A DNA stretch of 64,000 bases from Certhia americana (GCA_018697195.1 CM031869.1:17310411-17374410); one strand, 5' to 3'. Shown: positions 22,668 to 34,094, numbered from the stretch's first letter. Numbers and translations: made by a program. The notes: generated by a model not told the origin, from the letters alone.

Positions 22668-23439
22668 TATCCAGTATCCCAAGTACTGAGTGTGGCCAGC
22701 TGCTGTCAAATCCAGGCAGGGACAGGGCACCAGGAGAGCAGGCCATGGCCCCACTGCATCACCTTTTTGTTGCTGTGAGATTGTTTTTTCCCAGGGGAGC
22801 TGGATTGGATGCCAATCACCCAGAAAAGATCCAGGGGTGCTTTTCCAGCACCTCTGAGCCATGAATTCCTGTGAACTGTAGTTCCTGATCACTGGGAGCT
22901 GTGGTGTGGAGGGTGCACACAGGCTCTCACCCCAAGCTTCCCAGAGACCCCCCCAGATCCTGCTGTTAAAGCCAGACCTGGAATGCTGAGGAAAGGCCAC
23001 ATGTGACAGCTCTGCCCCAGGCACCCTCTCTGTGAGAGTAGGGAGCCAGAAATTACAGGACATCCTTCCAGCTGAACGCTGAGTTCACATCATTCTGCTG
23101 ACAAAGGTGCATTCCTGCTTTTGAGCTGGAATTTTCCTTTGGGAATTGCTTCTCTGAATTCCCTCCCTGTCTTTTACCAGGTCCTTTTGGGTGCTTGGTG
23201 CTGGAAGTTCCTTTGCCCACCTTGCCCAGCATCCAGGTCCCTGCTCCCTGCAGTGCCAGGGCAGAGTCCTCCTCATCCTTCCCTTTCCAGCTGGAGGTGC
23301 TGCACATCCTTTCCTCCACAGCCTCCCTCCTTGGGAAACCTTAGTGAATACCCCTCTCTTTTTGCCACAGGGATTTGTGACATTATCTGAGGAATATTTG
23401 ATTTCCCCCTCCAACTCCCTCACAGTACCATCTGACTTA
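22668..23439. other. Intergenic, no gene recognised
   Basis: GC-moderate sequence with short frames on both strands. I see no domain, repeat family or regulatory site that I can name. Confidence 0.5.
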
Positions 23440-24330
23440 AAAATGAGACCTATTCAAAAGTGCAGGAGCTTCCTAAAAGGAAATTAAAAGCAGCTGCTCG
23501 AAGGATGCAGAAGATGAGAAAGGAGATAAACCCCCCCTGTCTGAAGCTCAGAGCAATATATCACTAAGTGAAATAATTCTACAAGGGACCAAAAAGGCAA
23601 TATTCTAACAGCAGAGTGGGAAGAGAGTATTCAAAACCAGGGTTTCTGAGCAAATAAAGAAACTATGGGAAAAAACACCCCCAAAACCCATTAACTGTGA
23701 AGCTAAACCTGTAGGGCAGGCAAGGGGAAATTTTAAGGTGCAAACTCACTAAAGGAATCGTAAAAATATATTCAGGATTGCCAGAATCATATTTTTCCAG
23801 ACGTTTGGTAAACAGATGACCAGCCTCTAAAGGATTTCCTGTAGGAGAGGAAAGTAAAGTGAGCTTTGTGTTGGTGCTGTCTGTAGTTGAGGGAGGTTGT
23901 TCTCCCATGAGAACCAAACTTATGGGGACAAGTGTAAGGAACCGTCTCAAATTAAATGACAATAAAATTCATTTTAGGACTAATTGATAAGATGAAGAGT
24001 CAGAAATTACCAAGACCATCTGGTAATCACTCAAGAGCTCTGGAGGAAAACAAATATGCAATTATGGAGCTACAATAGTGTGTAACCTGTCACTTAAATC
24101 AGTTTCCCTGCAGGAGGGATGGAAGTTGGGAGATGTCACAACAATCCTGGAGAAGGTCCCCAGGAGTGAAGTGCAGAACTGCAGATGGGCATGGTGGAGG
24201 CTGTGCTGAGCAAGGGAGGAGAAATGAAAAGGAGAAAACAATAAATGGATAAACCCCAACATATGTGGGAAAGTTTTTCAAGTGAGAAACCTCAATTCAC
24301 ACGTTTGGAGCTTGTGAAAGGATCCTGAAA
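23440..24330 (+). mobile_element. Fossil CR1/L3 LINE with readable reverse-transcriptase stretch
   Basis: At 24000-24165 the plus strand translates to a degraded LINE reverse transcriptase: KLPRPSGNHSRALEE then, after a frameshift, VCNLSLKSVSLQEGWKLGDV. The CNLSLKS..W+..DVT pattern is that of CR1/L3 ORF2. The parts before and after are less certain. It is inactive, with stops and frameshifts. Confidence 0.65.
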
Positions 24331-24424
24331 GGGCACTAAAGGACCGACTCAGAACTACACAAGAAATGATCTCATGGGTGAGGCGGTGGTTCCTCTGCCT
24401 GCACTGTCCACCTGTCCTAGATAT

Positions 24425-24948
24425 GACCAGAGAATCCCTGAACTGTTAAGGCTGGAAGAGACCAAGGCCATGGAGTCCCAGCTGTGTCCAATGCCCACCT
24501 TGTCCCCAGCCCAGAGCACTCAGTGTCACCTCCAGCTCTTCCTGGGACACCTCCAGGGATGGGCACTCCAAACCTCCCTGGCCACTTCCAATCCCTGCCC
24601 ACCCTTTCCATGGGCAAATTCCTGCTGCTGTCCACCCTGCCCCTCCCCTGGCCCAGCCTGAGGCTGTTCCCTCTCCTCCTGTCCCTGTTCCCTGGGAGCG
24701 CAGCCCGACCCCCCCGGCTGTCCCCTCCTGGCAGGGAGTTGTGCAGAGCCACAAGGGCCCCCCTGAGCCTCCTTTGCTCCAGGCTGAGCCCCTTCCCAGC
24801 TCCCTCAGCCCCTCCTGGGGCTCCAGCCCCTTCCCAGCTCCCTCAGCCCCTCCTGGGGCTCCAGACCCTTCCCAGCTCTGTCCCCTGCCCTGGACACGCT
24901 CCAGCCCCTCCAGGACTCTCTGGCAGTTTGGTGCCTGGACCTGGACAC
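24425..24948 (-). mobile_element. CR1 LINE, ~520-bp antisense copy (twin of 45.5-46.05 kb)
   Basis: Antisense CR1 with blocks CTGTGTCCAATGCCCACCTTG, GGGACACCTCCAGGGATGGG and GAGCTGGGAAGGGGCTCAGCC (reverse strand). An internal stretch of about 38 bp is doubled at 24797-24870. The long plus-strand frame MSNAHLVPSP... is an antisense by-product. Nearly identical to the inverted copy at 45525-46050. Confidence 0.92.
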
Positions 24949-24951
24949 AGG

Positions 24952-25189
24952 GCAGGAGTCATGGCCTCACCATAATTTCACAAGTCTCACTCACATCCTC
25001 CTCGCTCTCTCCAAACTGAGGAGCCCCTTCAGTGTCTCTTCCAAAGCAACAACTGAAAATCAGCATAATGTGGTTGATGGTTCTTGACAAACCTTGTGAT
25101 GGAGCTGTAAAATCCCTTGCCATGGGATATTATGGATGCTCAAAGTTTCCTTGTGCTCCGGGGGTAGCAGGGGAAGTTAATGGAGGGAA
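24952..25189 (+). repeat. 238-bp direct repeat, copy 2
   Basis: Second copy, exactly 2,522 bp downstream and in the same orientation. Its left edge touches the 5'-truncated end of a minus-strand CR1 copy. The edges do not show the TG..CA of LTRs. Confidence 0.9.
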
Positions 25190-26859
25190 GTCAAAGCAGA
25201 ACCTGTTCAACAGTAAAACCAAGGATTGTGACTCTCTGAGTCCCGAGACACCCATTGTTGGGAAACAGAATAACATGCCATGAAAGCGCTGCTGCATTCC
25301 TGGTGTGTTCTGAAACCCCTTCCCTGAGCATCTGGATTGGAAAGCTGCTGCAGGAGCAGGGGAACCTTCACCTGACCCACAGCAGCCTTTGCTGTGCTTT
25401 GTTATGTTCTGTCAGGAGCAAATGAAACGCGGCTCGGAATGTAAACACTTGTGATGGCTCCTCTCCCCACTACACAGGCAAACAATGAATTTTTATTTGA
25501 ATGCTAATGAAGATCTCACCACGAGGCTGCTGGGGCTCAGCGAGCACTAGAAAGAGGAAAGCTATGGGAGAAATAACGAGAGGGTCTTTAGAAAGGGATG
25601 AATATGTATTGGAGAGATTGATGTCATTAACCACTCACGGGTCAAAAATACACTTGAAGCTACTGATGTAATTTGAAGTAGGTAAACAAGTCTAGGGAAG
25701 AAAGTTTCCTTACAATTGGTGCATCTGTTGTGATCTGAAAAGGAGAAATTTGTACTTCTTGCATCGCTTTAACTCCAAATGATCTGGGCTTTGTAGTCAA
25801 AAAGCGGCTCTTTCCACAGGCATCTAATCTGGATCTCTTTTGGTTTGTGGATCAGAGCTGAGACAAGCTCCTTTTACAAATTTGTGCTGCAGTCTACTAA
25901 AAGAGCTGTTCCTTGCCAGGAGAATATTACACACAGTTCTGAGAAAAATGAACAGAGTCAGCTCGTTTGAGAGCTAACTGATGCTTACTCACAACACTGA
26001 TAAGCCTGACATTTACTGAGGAGTGCCACAATTCTCAGGCCAATAAAAAATCCCCAGAGGATGCATTTTTGGTTTTTGTTTTTTTTTCAGTGATGCTTCA
26101 CATCCTATTGATTCAGGATGAGCCTCACTCTTCTGAAGTATTTGACAAAAAAAAAATAAAAAAAAAATTCCAAGGATGTGCAGCCCAACTCCTCCTGAAT
26201 CCTACACAGCTGTACCAGCCTGCCTCGGCACATTTGTTAATGGCTGTGGTGTGGTTAATGATGCTCCGCAACTTGTCAGCGCCTCATGTGTCATTTTTCA
26301 TTCCTGCAGTGTATTAAAAGCACTTGTGCAAGAGTTCTTGGTGCCTTGATTGCAATTAAAAATGATCCTTGGAACGATGCCACTTAACACCTTCGCAGAG
26401 GAGCCGGAGCTGAGAGGAGATTCCTGTTTGTGACATCAGGACTCTGCCTGGTGCCCTGGCTGTGCTTTGCATTTGGGAGCATCCACAATTTCAGGATTCC
26501 TCGGGATTAGCCCTGCCTGAAAAACACTATCAGAAGGCTCTCGAGTGCTCAAGTAGATTATGTCAAGCAGTTCCCTTTTGATCATTATTATAAAGAAATG
26601 TTCAAATAGTTCTGGAATATTAGTGATGCCAAATTTTCATTACAGTCGCTGTGATAATTAACTCCTGCCATATCATACTCCTTATCTAGGAATTCCATTA
26701 TTCTGCTTTTATTATCATTTTGACCAACTTTCAACATACAAAGCTGTTTCTCTGTCTCATCTTTTGTCTTTTTTAAGTAGACAAGAAACGCGAACAGTGG
26801 CGAAGAATTTTCTGACAAAATTATTTTTCAGGGAAGAAAAAAAATCCTTATTTATCAAA
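25190..26859. other. Intergenic, candidate conserved non-coding sequence
   Basis: Few repeats. 25420-25700 and 26220-26380 carry clustered homeodomain/octamer-like words (ATTTGAATGCTAATGAAG, GTTAATGATG, GATTGCAATTAA). The minus-strand frame 26818-26588 (76 codons) has protein-like composition but no family I recognise, and probably belongs to an eroded LINE. Confidence 0.45.
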
Positions 26860-27330
26860 ACTTGAACTTTTCACAGGAACATATGTTCCAGATGTCAAGA
26901 GTTGCAAAATCCATCACTTCAGGTGGTAGTTTGTTCCCAAATTTAATCATCACTGCTGTTAAAAAATGTGGATTTCATTTCTGCTTTGAATCACTTTCAT
27001 TTTTCAGTCCTCAGTCTTTCTTCTGTCTCGGCGAGATTAAAAAGCCTTGGTTGATATTTCCCCCTTGTGAAAGTTCTTATGGAATTGCCCCACAATTGAG
27101 CTGTTTAAGCTTCCCAGCTACACATTCTCCTCTCCTCATATCCTTTTTATGGCTCTTTTCTGCCCCCAATCCAATCTTCCCACAGTGTTCAATGAGAACA
27201 CCAGAATTGGATGTACTGGGGGCTTCATTGCTGGACTCAATGATTGCAAAGGTTTTTTCCAGCCCAGTGAATTCTCTGATTCTGTGGGATTCTGTTTCAG
27301 TGCTGCTGGGGGTGAGCGGATGCCGTCTTT
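26860..27330 (-). mobile_element. Fossil CR1/L3 LINE 3' region, antisense
   Basis: The top strand has the antisense 3'-end order of ancient CR1/L3: a CCATCACTTCAGGTGGTAG block, GATTAAAAAGCCTTGG, TTTATGGCTCTTTTCTGCCCCC, and CACCAGAATTGGATGTACTGG. The 243-codon plus-strand frame that crosses it is not a gene. Confidence 0.62.
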
Positions 27331-28130
27331 CTGACCACTCCTCCCATTTCATCTCACTTCACCTTGAATTGTGGGGAGCTCTGTGCCCACTGAGACCTCT
27401 GAGATCTGCACTCCAAGGGGAGTTGTGTGCTCCAAGAGCAGCCCAAATCCTGCACTCTGAGGGGAGTTGTGTGCTCCAAGACCAGTCCAAATTCTCTGCT
27501 GGTTCATCCCCTGCCTTTGTTGCACTCGTTCCCCCGGTAGCTCGTGGGACACGAAGCAGGAGCATCCTCTTGGTGCCTGCTCGGGCCCGGTGAGCTCTGC
27601 ACAGCAGCCTCTGCTCCTGGAAATTGCTTCTCCAACCCTTTTTTTCCCCTTTGTGCCATTATATCCATTTATTTTATGAATAATAGAGGGGCCCGTGTTT
27701 GGTATTTCACCTCTCAGCATTAAGCACTCAGTCTCCTTTCTCTGGTGACTGATGGGGTAACTCTGCTCATATATTTACATTCTCACTGTCAGACACTTTC
27801 AGTGTATGGTCTTTTCCAGTAAGAATTTCTTAGTCTGACTAGATTCCTTAAAACATTCTCTTTGATATAAAAAAAGAATCTTTCACTTTTATGACTTATA
27901 CTCACTTTTCTGTAGTTTATGGCCATATATTTTAGCACTCTGTTGGGTTTGTCACTGGGATTTGCTGTTTGCTGCTGATTTTATTACCTGTGTTTTATTT
28001 CATCTAGCTTTAGTTTTTTCTTTAATTTACCACTGCCCCATTTTTATATACATGTATTTATAGTTCTTAATTAAGGGGGGCAGCTTTGTTTAGCTTCTTA
28101 GTCCATTTCAATACATAAAATTTCACCTAT
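27331..28130. other. Intergenic, AT-rich
   Basis: Apart from the 44-bp duplication this is T-rich low-information sequence, probably decayed LINE. No gene recognised. Confidence 0.45.
27406..27493. repeat. 44-bp tandem duplication
   Basis: Two units sharing GGGGAGTTGTGTGCTCCAAGA, with 27406 and 27450 as equivalent starts. Confidence 0.9.
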
Positions 28131-28400
28131 CATTTGTACTAAGCTCTTTCTCTGCATTGGCTGGATACACTGAGTATTTGTGTGGCACCAACCCTCAGCA
28201 ATCTGTTTACCCTTAGCTCATGACAGATTTCCCCCAGCTCCCACTTAATTAAACACATCCTATATGTTTTCCTGAGCCTCATTTCCCAAAGTCTGATTTC
28301 TGTGGAGTTCTGATGGAGCCCATCACCTCCGGAGAGCATCTCCTCCCCCTGTGCCTAATTGGAGCTGTGTGTGGAACTGGGAGCATTTCAGACAAACTGC
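28131..28400 (-). mobile_element. Probable CR1/L3 fossil, antisense
   Basis: The GATGGAGCCCATCACCTCCGGAGAGCATC stretch and flanking CTGATTTCTGTGGAG resemble an antisense segment of old CR1/L3 ORF2. Short and diverged. Confidence 0.4.
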
Positions 28401-28744
28401 CAACAGCACCCTGGGGCTAAATCTTCAGCCAGCAGCCTGACTTTGCCTTCCAGGATCCTTCACTTGCATTTCCCTTTAGGATCTGTGACATGCAGCAGGA
28501 CCTGCTGCTCCTCCCCAGCATTTTCCACCCAGGTGTCTCAGGAGAGGCCCCTTTGTGCTTTCCCTGGAAGTCAGCAAATCTGTCAGCACTTGTGCAGCTG
28601 CTCCAGCTCCTGGTGTTTGAATCCCCGGCAGCACAGTCGACCAAAAATTCTCAATTCAACCCGGGTTTTCAGCCGGAGCCTTCCTGGAGCTGGCAGCCTG
28701 CTTCTCCTGGGCTGGAAGAAGCTTCCTGCTGATTTCACACCATG

Positions 28745-28885
28745 AATTTCCATGGCTGCCCGTTCCCTGGGAGTGCCCAAGGTTGGCCAGGGCTTGGAGC
28801 AGCCTGGAAGGGTTGGAACCATGGCAGGGAGTGGAACAAGATGAACTTTAAGGTCCTCCCAACCCAACCCATTGCATGATTCTGC
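28745..28885 (+). mobile_element. CR1 LINE 3' fragment
   Basis: Sense CR1 with GGCTTGGAGCAGCCTGG and ACTTTAAGGTCCTCCCAACCC blocks and a CATGATTCTGC tail; internally shortened compared with its relatives. Confidence 0.88.
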
Positions 28886-29199
28886 ACTGGGCTAAACTAT
28901 TTATTGTGAGAGGAGAGCAGAGGGTGAGCGAGGCCTCGTCCCTCACGTCCTTTTACGGGCTTGTGCTTTAAATTTGTTCTCTCTTTTTCTTTCCAGATTA
29001 GCAGCTCTGGCCTCAAACTGCTCTGGGGCTGTGCTGGCAGAGCCATGTGGGCAGTGCAGGCAGGAGCTGAAGCAATTATTGAAGCATTAGTGGCTGCCCT
29101 GGAAGCTCCTGCAAGGCAGGTGGGATCACTGAGCTCTGTCCAAAGGCAAACACAGTTCATTCCTTTGAAAAAGACAAACCAATTGAGTGAGGGACCAGT

Positions 29200-29520
29200 C
29201 TTCCCAGAAATAATTCTGACAAAAAAAAAAATACTGCACGATCGATTTAAAGCAAATAGGAGAGAGAAAGGCAAAGACATAGATTTAGCAAGAATTAATC
29301 ATGCGAGCTCACTGTAATTTCTTTCCTTGAGAAAATAATGTCTAGGAGATGAAGAGGAGGCAGCAGATGGGACATATTTTGCTTTAGGAAAGCTTTTGAA
29401 ACTGTTCCACATGATTCTCTGAGAAGCAGACTAAAGAAATATGGTCTGGATCAGTGTGCCCAGCATTTCTGGCTGGGCCAGACACTTACCTTGTTTCTGT
29501 GTGAGGCAGAGCCCATCTGC
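29200..29520 (+). mobile_element. Fossil CR1/L3 reverse-transcriptase fragment
   Basis: From 29386 the plus strand reads RKAFETVPHD, then RLKKYGLDQ. The pattern R-K-A-F-[DE]-T-V-P-H-D followed by K-Y-G-L belongs to LINE reverse transcriptases of the CR1/L3 group (catalytic palm region). The frame is open for about 45 codons and broken outside. Left edge uncertain. Confidence 0.72.
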
Positions 29521-30479
29521 TGCAGCCCCTGCTCTGATGGATGTCAGTGCCTTGTGCAGGCACAGGAACGGGCCTGGGGCAGAGATTTATTGCTTTTGTG
29601 CGGGCAGGTCCATGAGCAGAGGCGCTGGGTGGGCTCCCAGCAGGGCTGGGCTGTACTTGCCCAAAGCAGCCCCTCTGGCAGCCCTGGATCCAGCCAAATT
29701 CCTCCTCCTGGCAGCTCTGAGCTGGCAGTTCCTCATCCAGAGGTTTTTATTGTAGTGTGGGTGCCCTGTCAGGCTGGAGTTTGGGCTGGAATCCTGCTGG
29801 TGTGTCCTGGGGTTCTGTTCAGTTGTTTAATTAATCATCGATGTGATTTAACAAAGAGCTTGCACAAAGCCTGTGGTAAAACCAGGATGCACTTTGAAGG
29901 TCAGGATCAGATTTTCTAAGCTGGAGAAGAAAGTGATCAAAAAATCAACAGATAAATAGAAACAAGGGCTTTGTACCACATTTATGAAAGAGGAAACAGA
30001 TACTAAAATATATTAAAAAAAAAAGATCCAACTGCTTGCCTGAAGCGTGCCAGGAACAGACATGGGAATTAGAGAAAATAAAAAATTTAACAAGAGTGAG
30101 CAATCACCAAAATCTCAAACCAGGAGGTGTTAATGAAATGTATTACTGAAGCATGGGGGGAAAGGAATCTTCGTTTTCTGCAGTGCTTTGAGCTCTGCTG
30201 GACTTTTGTGTCTACACTTGGTGCTAGAGGGAGCTGGTGGTGTGAGTGATGTGGGTACCAACGTCAGCAGTGAGTAGGAAAGAGACTTGGAAGTGAAATC
30301 ACTGAGTTATAAATTGTCACAGCAGCAGACAGGCAGATCCTGAGTCGTTGGTGAGGTAGTTTTTACAGGGGAGATAAGCTACATAAATCAACATTGCAAA
30401 CTAGGTTTTAACATTCCAAAGCAAGGAGGGATTTTTATAGCTGGCAGTTGTGGAAACTCACCAAATAAACAACTGCACA

Positions 30480-31960
30480 TGGCTCCAGATCTCTTTCAAG
30501 AGAAAGAAGAAAATTCATGCAATTTAGAAAAATGGAAGGGGTTGAAATCAATAATATCAAGGGAGGAAATAGCAAAGAATGGTCTCAGCAATTAAAGTCC
30601 CAGCTAAGCAGGTCCCATGAAAAATGGGCAATGAGATCAATAAAAAATGTAAAAATATATCTATACAAATGCTGTAACTCTGGAGCCCCAAAGAGGTGAA
30701 CTAGACCGATTTTAAAGGAAATTATTGACATAATAAATGCCTCAGAAACTTGGCAGAAGGGTAAGAAACTGTAATAATAGGGAACAAATTACAGAGGAAG
30801 GTTAGGAAGGGGTGCATTAGTGGTGAAGCAGTGGAGGGCATGAGGAATTGTCCCTAAATGAAGTTCCAGCAGAGGACATTTTGGAACAAATCAATAAAAG
30901 GAGCAGTCAGAAAGCAAGAAGATAAGATGATACTAGATCAGGCACTCTGAAAGACCTCAAACAGTAGATTAAGAGAAAGCTAAATGTAGCATGAAAACTG
31001 TCACTCGAGTTGACCACACTGCAAGAGGGATGGACAGTGGCAAATGTGTCTTCAGCCTTGAGGAAAAGGTCTCCAGGACAAATGGGGAAAAACAGGGATC
31101 AGTAAATCTCCCTTCAGCCTGAATAAGTGGGTAAAAACTACAATAATAAAGAAGAGAACCAGGAGGCAATTTCATAAATGTGATTTATTTGGAAGAAGTC
31201 ATTACAGTTCTTGCAGAACGAGGCCGTGTCTCATAAATCTCTTAGAGCTCTTTGGAGATGTCACCCAGCTCGCAGGTGAGGCTGATGCAACTGATAAAGT
31301 GCACATGGACTCCCAAACAAATGTCAATAAGTCTTTCTCTAAAGACTCTTCAAGTGGTTAAGCTGAGGTAATCAGATGTCCTCTGTAAGGAAATAAGATT
31401 GAGATAAAATGGGACAAAAGGTGGGAGGAAAGCTCGGTTTTCCCAGAGGAAGGAGCTCTGCAGCTTAACCATGATTGGGAACTTCTCAATGACTTGGGAG
31501 GGGGGGGAAGGTGGTTCTGGCAAGGCTTGGGGGTGGCACAAAATCAGTTGGGATAGTCCAGTGTGACCCTTGGAAGAGAAACAGATGGTTCCTGTGGCTG
31601 TCAGGAGCAGCAGGTGGAAGTCAGAGCTGAGAAATGCAGAATAATTTGTCTGGGAATATCCATATTCAGTTCCATGTTATATTTAATTTAAGAGCATTAT
31701 TATCACTTGGAAATAGAGCTGCTGTGGGAAAACTCCATGAAAATATTGGAGCAGTGGCCCCAGCAGGAAGATATTCCAGCTGAATGAGAAAGAAAATTTT
31801 AGCAAAGGGGAAAAAGGGGAAAACACAATTGTGTGACCATGTCACTGTATAAATGTTTGGCAAACCCACCTATTGATTAATATCTGCAGTTCTGTTCATC
31901 CTTTCTCCATAAAGAATAAAACAGAGCTAAAAAGGATGGGTGGGAGTCCTTTAGCTCAGA
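30480..31960 (+). mobile_element. Fossil CR1/L3 LINE, long degenerate copy
   Basis: Three islands occur in the order expected of ORF2: an endonuclease-like part at 30715-30850 (GCCTCAGAAACTTGGCAG... resembling the ITETWW region), a middle part at 31220-31330 (GTCTCATAAATCTCTTAGAG... resembling the NLxKFFE..VDxVxLDF region), and a 3' part at 31840-31930 (GTCACTGTATAAATGTTTGGC... resembling SLYKSLVRPHLEYC). Heavily mutated, with probable internal deletions. Confidence 0.6.
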
Positions 31961-32934
31961 GATTGAGACTCCTAAATTTAGGTTTCTACCTAGAGGTGTC
32001 AGTCTATGAGGTAGAGCAACTCCAAGAGGAAATCAAAGCTTTTTAATCTGAATTCCACCCACAGAAAGTAGGTGAGGACAGAATGGTTTTGGGAACAGGA
32101 CAGGAAATAGTCAGGCATGGGACAGAAGCCTTGAGAACCCCTAGCTAGGAAAAAATAAAAAGAAATAGGAAAAGTTAAGATAAGAATAGGAAAAGTTCAG
32201 CATACTCCATGAAATTATGAGACATCAGGTCTAAATTAGAAAGTCAGACGTTCTCATATAACTGATTACTAAATTGTACTGCCTCGGGCTGGTGTGTAGG
32301 TCAAAAGTAGAAATGAATTAAGAATTCCTGGGAGGCTGATGGGGACTCACTGTCCTGCCAGATAGAATTAGGGAGGCTCCTTCAGCTGTCAAAAGCCAGG
32401 CAGAGGGACCTGGGAAGGACCTGGAGCAGGTGAGGAGGACAATAAAGGCAATTTTTGGGGTAGAACAGACACTGGGAGTGAGGAACTGGGGAACATCCCC
32501 TCAGCAGTGGGGCACCAGGATGAGAGAAGCACAGCTGGGATCTTGGGAGCAGGAAGTGTGGGATGCTCCAGCATGGACTTTGGGGAAGGAGAGGGAAAAG
32601 CAGAGGGAGGAATCCTGTGGAGAAATTTTAGAAAAGGAGGGGAGACCAATGACAGACATATAAACCAACATTCCTGGCAGGGGGAATGTCTAGAACACGG
32701 AATCAGGAGTGTCAGCACCTCAGGACTGAGCCCACCCATGAGCAGTGCAGCTCTTCCCAGGGATTCTGGCTGGACACGCTTCAGCTTGGAGCTGGGAATG
32801 CGGGCTGGAATTCACCTGCTAACCCTGGGCCTGGCCAGATGCTTTTTGAAGACTGAAGTTGCTCAAACTCACATTCAGCCCAGTTTATCTCCCTCTCTCC
32901 AAACCCTCTGGTTTCTCTGGTGGGTGTTTCAGTA
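31961..32934. other. Intergenic, no gene recognised
   Basis: Mixed sequence; 32390-32480 may be more of the LINE 3' region. The 187-codon plus-strand frame at 32507-33070 ends inside a CR1 and has no recognisable domain. Confidence 0.5.
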
Positions 32935-33085
32935 TCAGAGAATCACACAATCGTTAAGGGCAGAAAAGACCTCCAAGGTCACCAAGTCCAGCCTTTGGCT
33001 GAACTGCCCCATGCCCACATCACCAAGTGCCACATCTCCTCATTATCTGAACCCTTTCAGGGGATGGTGACCCCTGTCCCAAAGC
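32935..33085 (-). mobile_element. CR1 LINE 3' fragment, older subfamily
   Basis: Antisense block GAGAATCACACAATCGTTAAGGGCAGAAAAGACCTCCAAGG followed by CACCAAGTCCAGCC. This is the 'TTAAGG..AAAAGACC' subfamily, different from the GGTTTGGGTTGG group. Confidence 0.8.
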
Positions 33086-33751
33086 TCCTGTAACTGAAGG
33101 GAACCTGAGTACAGTCCAGAATGATCCAAACAGGGAGATTTTAGATAGATTGGCTCAGAGGAGCAGCTAACGAGTTGTGCAGGGCTGTGGAGGGTGAGGC
33201 TGGAGGACATCTCCAACTCCTCCACATGGGGGAGAACTGAATTATGGATGTGGCTGCCACTGTAGCTCAGTTGGTTTCGTCTAAAACTGTGTTTAGTGAT
33301 CCCAAACTTCCCTCTTTCCATCCTGCTTTCGCTTTCCATGTTGTTCAGTTGTATTTTCATCCTTCATTTCATGCTTTAGAGGAACACTTGTTCCTGTTTG
33401 GACTTTCTGTGCCAGCTGTCCCCAGGGTGTTTCCACCTGCTCTGAAATGGTTGCAGGTATTTGCTGTGTGCTTGGGCAGCCACGGGTTTGGCTCAGGGAG
33501 CTGGGAAGGACACAGAGTGCTCTGGGAAGAAGGATTCCTCATCTGCAGGGTGCAAACTCAGGGAATGATGATTTAATTAGATTGGGAGCACTACTTAAAA
33601 GCAAAATTGGGATCTAATGCAGCTGCCTTTAAACTGCACTCCAGCGTTACATAAGGAGCCCATTATAACATCAGAAGTGGAAACCTTTAAATGAAGGGAA
33701 ATTGGATGGCAACTTTATTGTAAAGTAGGTCAAGAAGCAACATGCTAAAAC

Positions 33752-34045
33752 CACAGGATCAGGGAATATCCTCAGCTGGAAGGGACCTCAAGGATCATCC
33801 AGTCCAACCCCTGGCTCTGCCCAGCAATCCCACCCTGGCAGCGTTATCCAAACACTCCTGCAGCTCCAGCAGCCTCGGGGCTGTGCCCATTCCCTGGGGA
33901 GCCTGGGAAGTGCCCAGCACCCTCTGGGGGAAGAAACCTCCCCCAAAATCCAGCCTGAGCCTCCCTGACCCAGCTCCAGTCATTCTCTGAGTGCTGTCCC
34001 TGTCTCAGGGAGCAGTGCTCAGAGCTGCCCCTCTCCTTTTCCAAA
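33752..34045 (-). mobile_element. CR1 LINE 3' fragment
   Basis: Antisense CR1 starting CACAGGATCAGGGAATATCC, with CTGGAAGGGACCTCAAGGATCATCCAGTCCAACCCC and a CCAGCACCCTCTGGGGGAAG block. Confidence 0.88.
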
Positions 34046-34094
34046 ATCCTTCAAAGTATTTTGAGGATCTTTTTGTTTTAAGTCAGGAACTATT

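Noticed and set aside
24484..24975. 163-codon plus-strand frame (and 146-codon minus-strand twin at 46004-45564)
   Set aside because: Antisense reading of CR1 sequence. Similarity of the two products reflects repeat identity, not a gene pair.
22430..25189. Complete LTR retrotransposon with 238-bp LTRs
   Set aside because: Repeat edges lack TG..CA, there is no primer-binding site or viral coding sequence between them, and the interior contains LINE fossils.
26862..27593. 243-codon plus-strand frame
   Set aside because: Lies over an antisense fossil CR1/L3 region and a 44-bp duplication; no domain.
33244..33320. tRNA gene
   Set aside because: Only an A-box-like word; no B-box, acceptor stem or anticodon arm could be paired.
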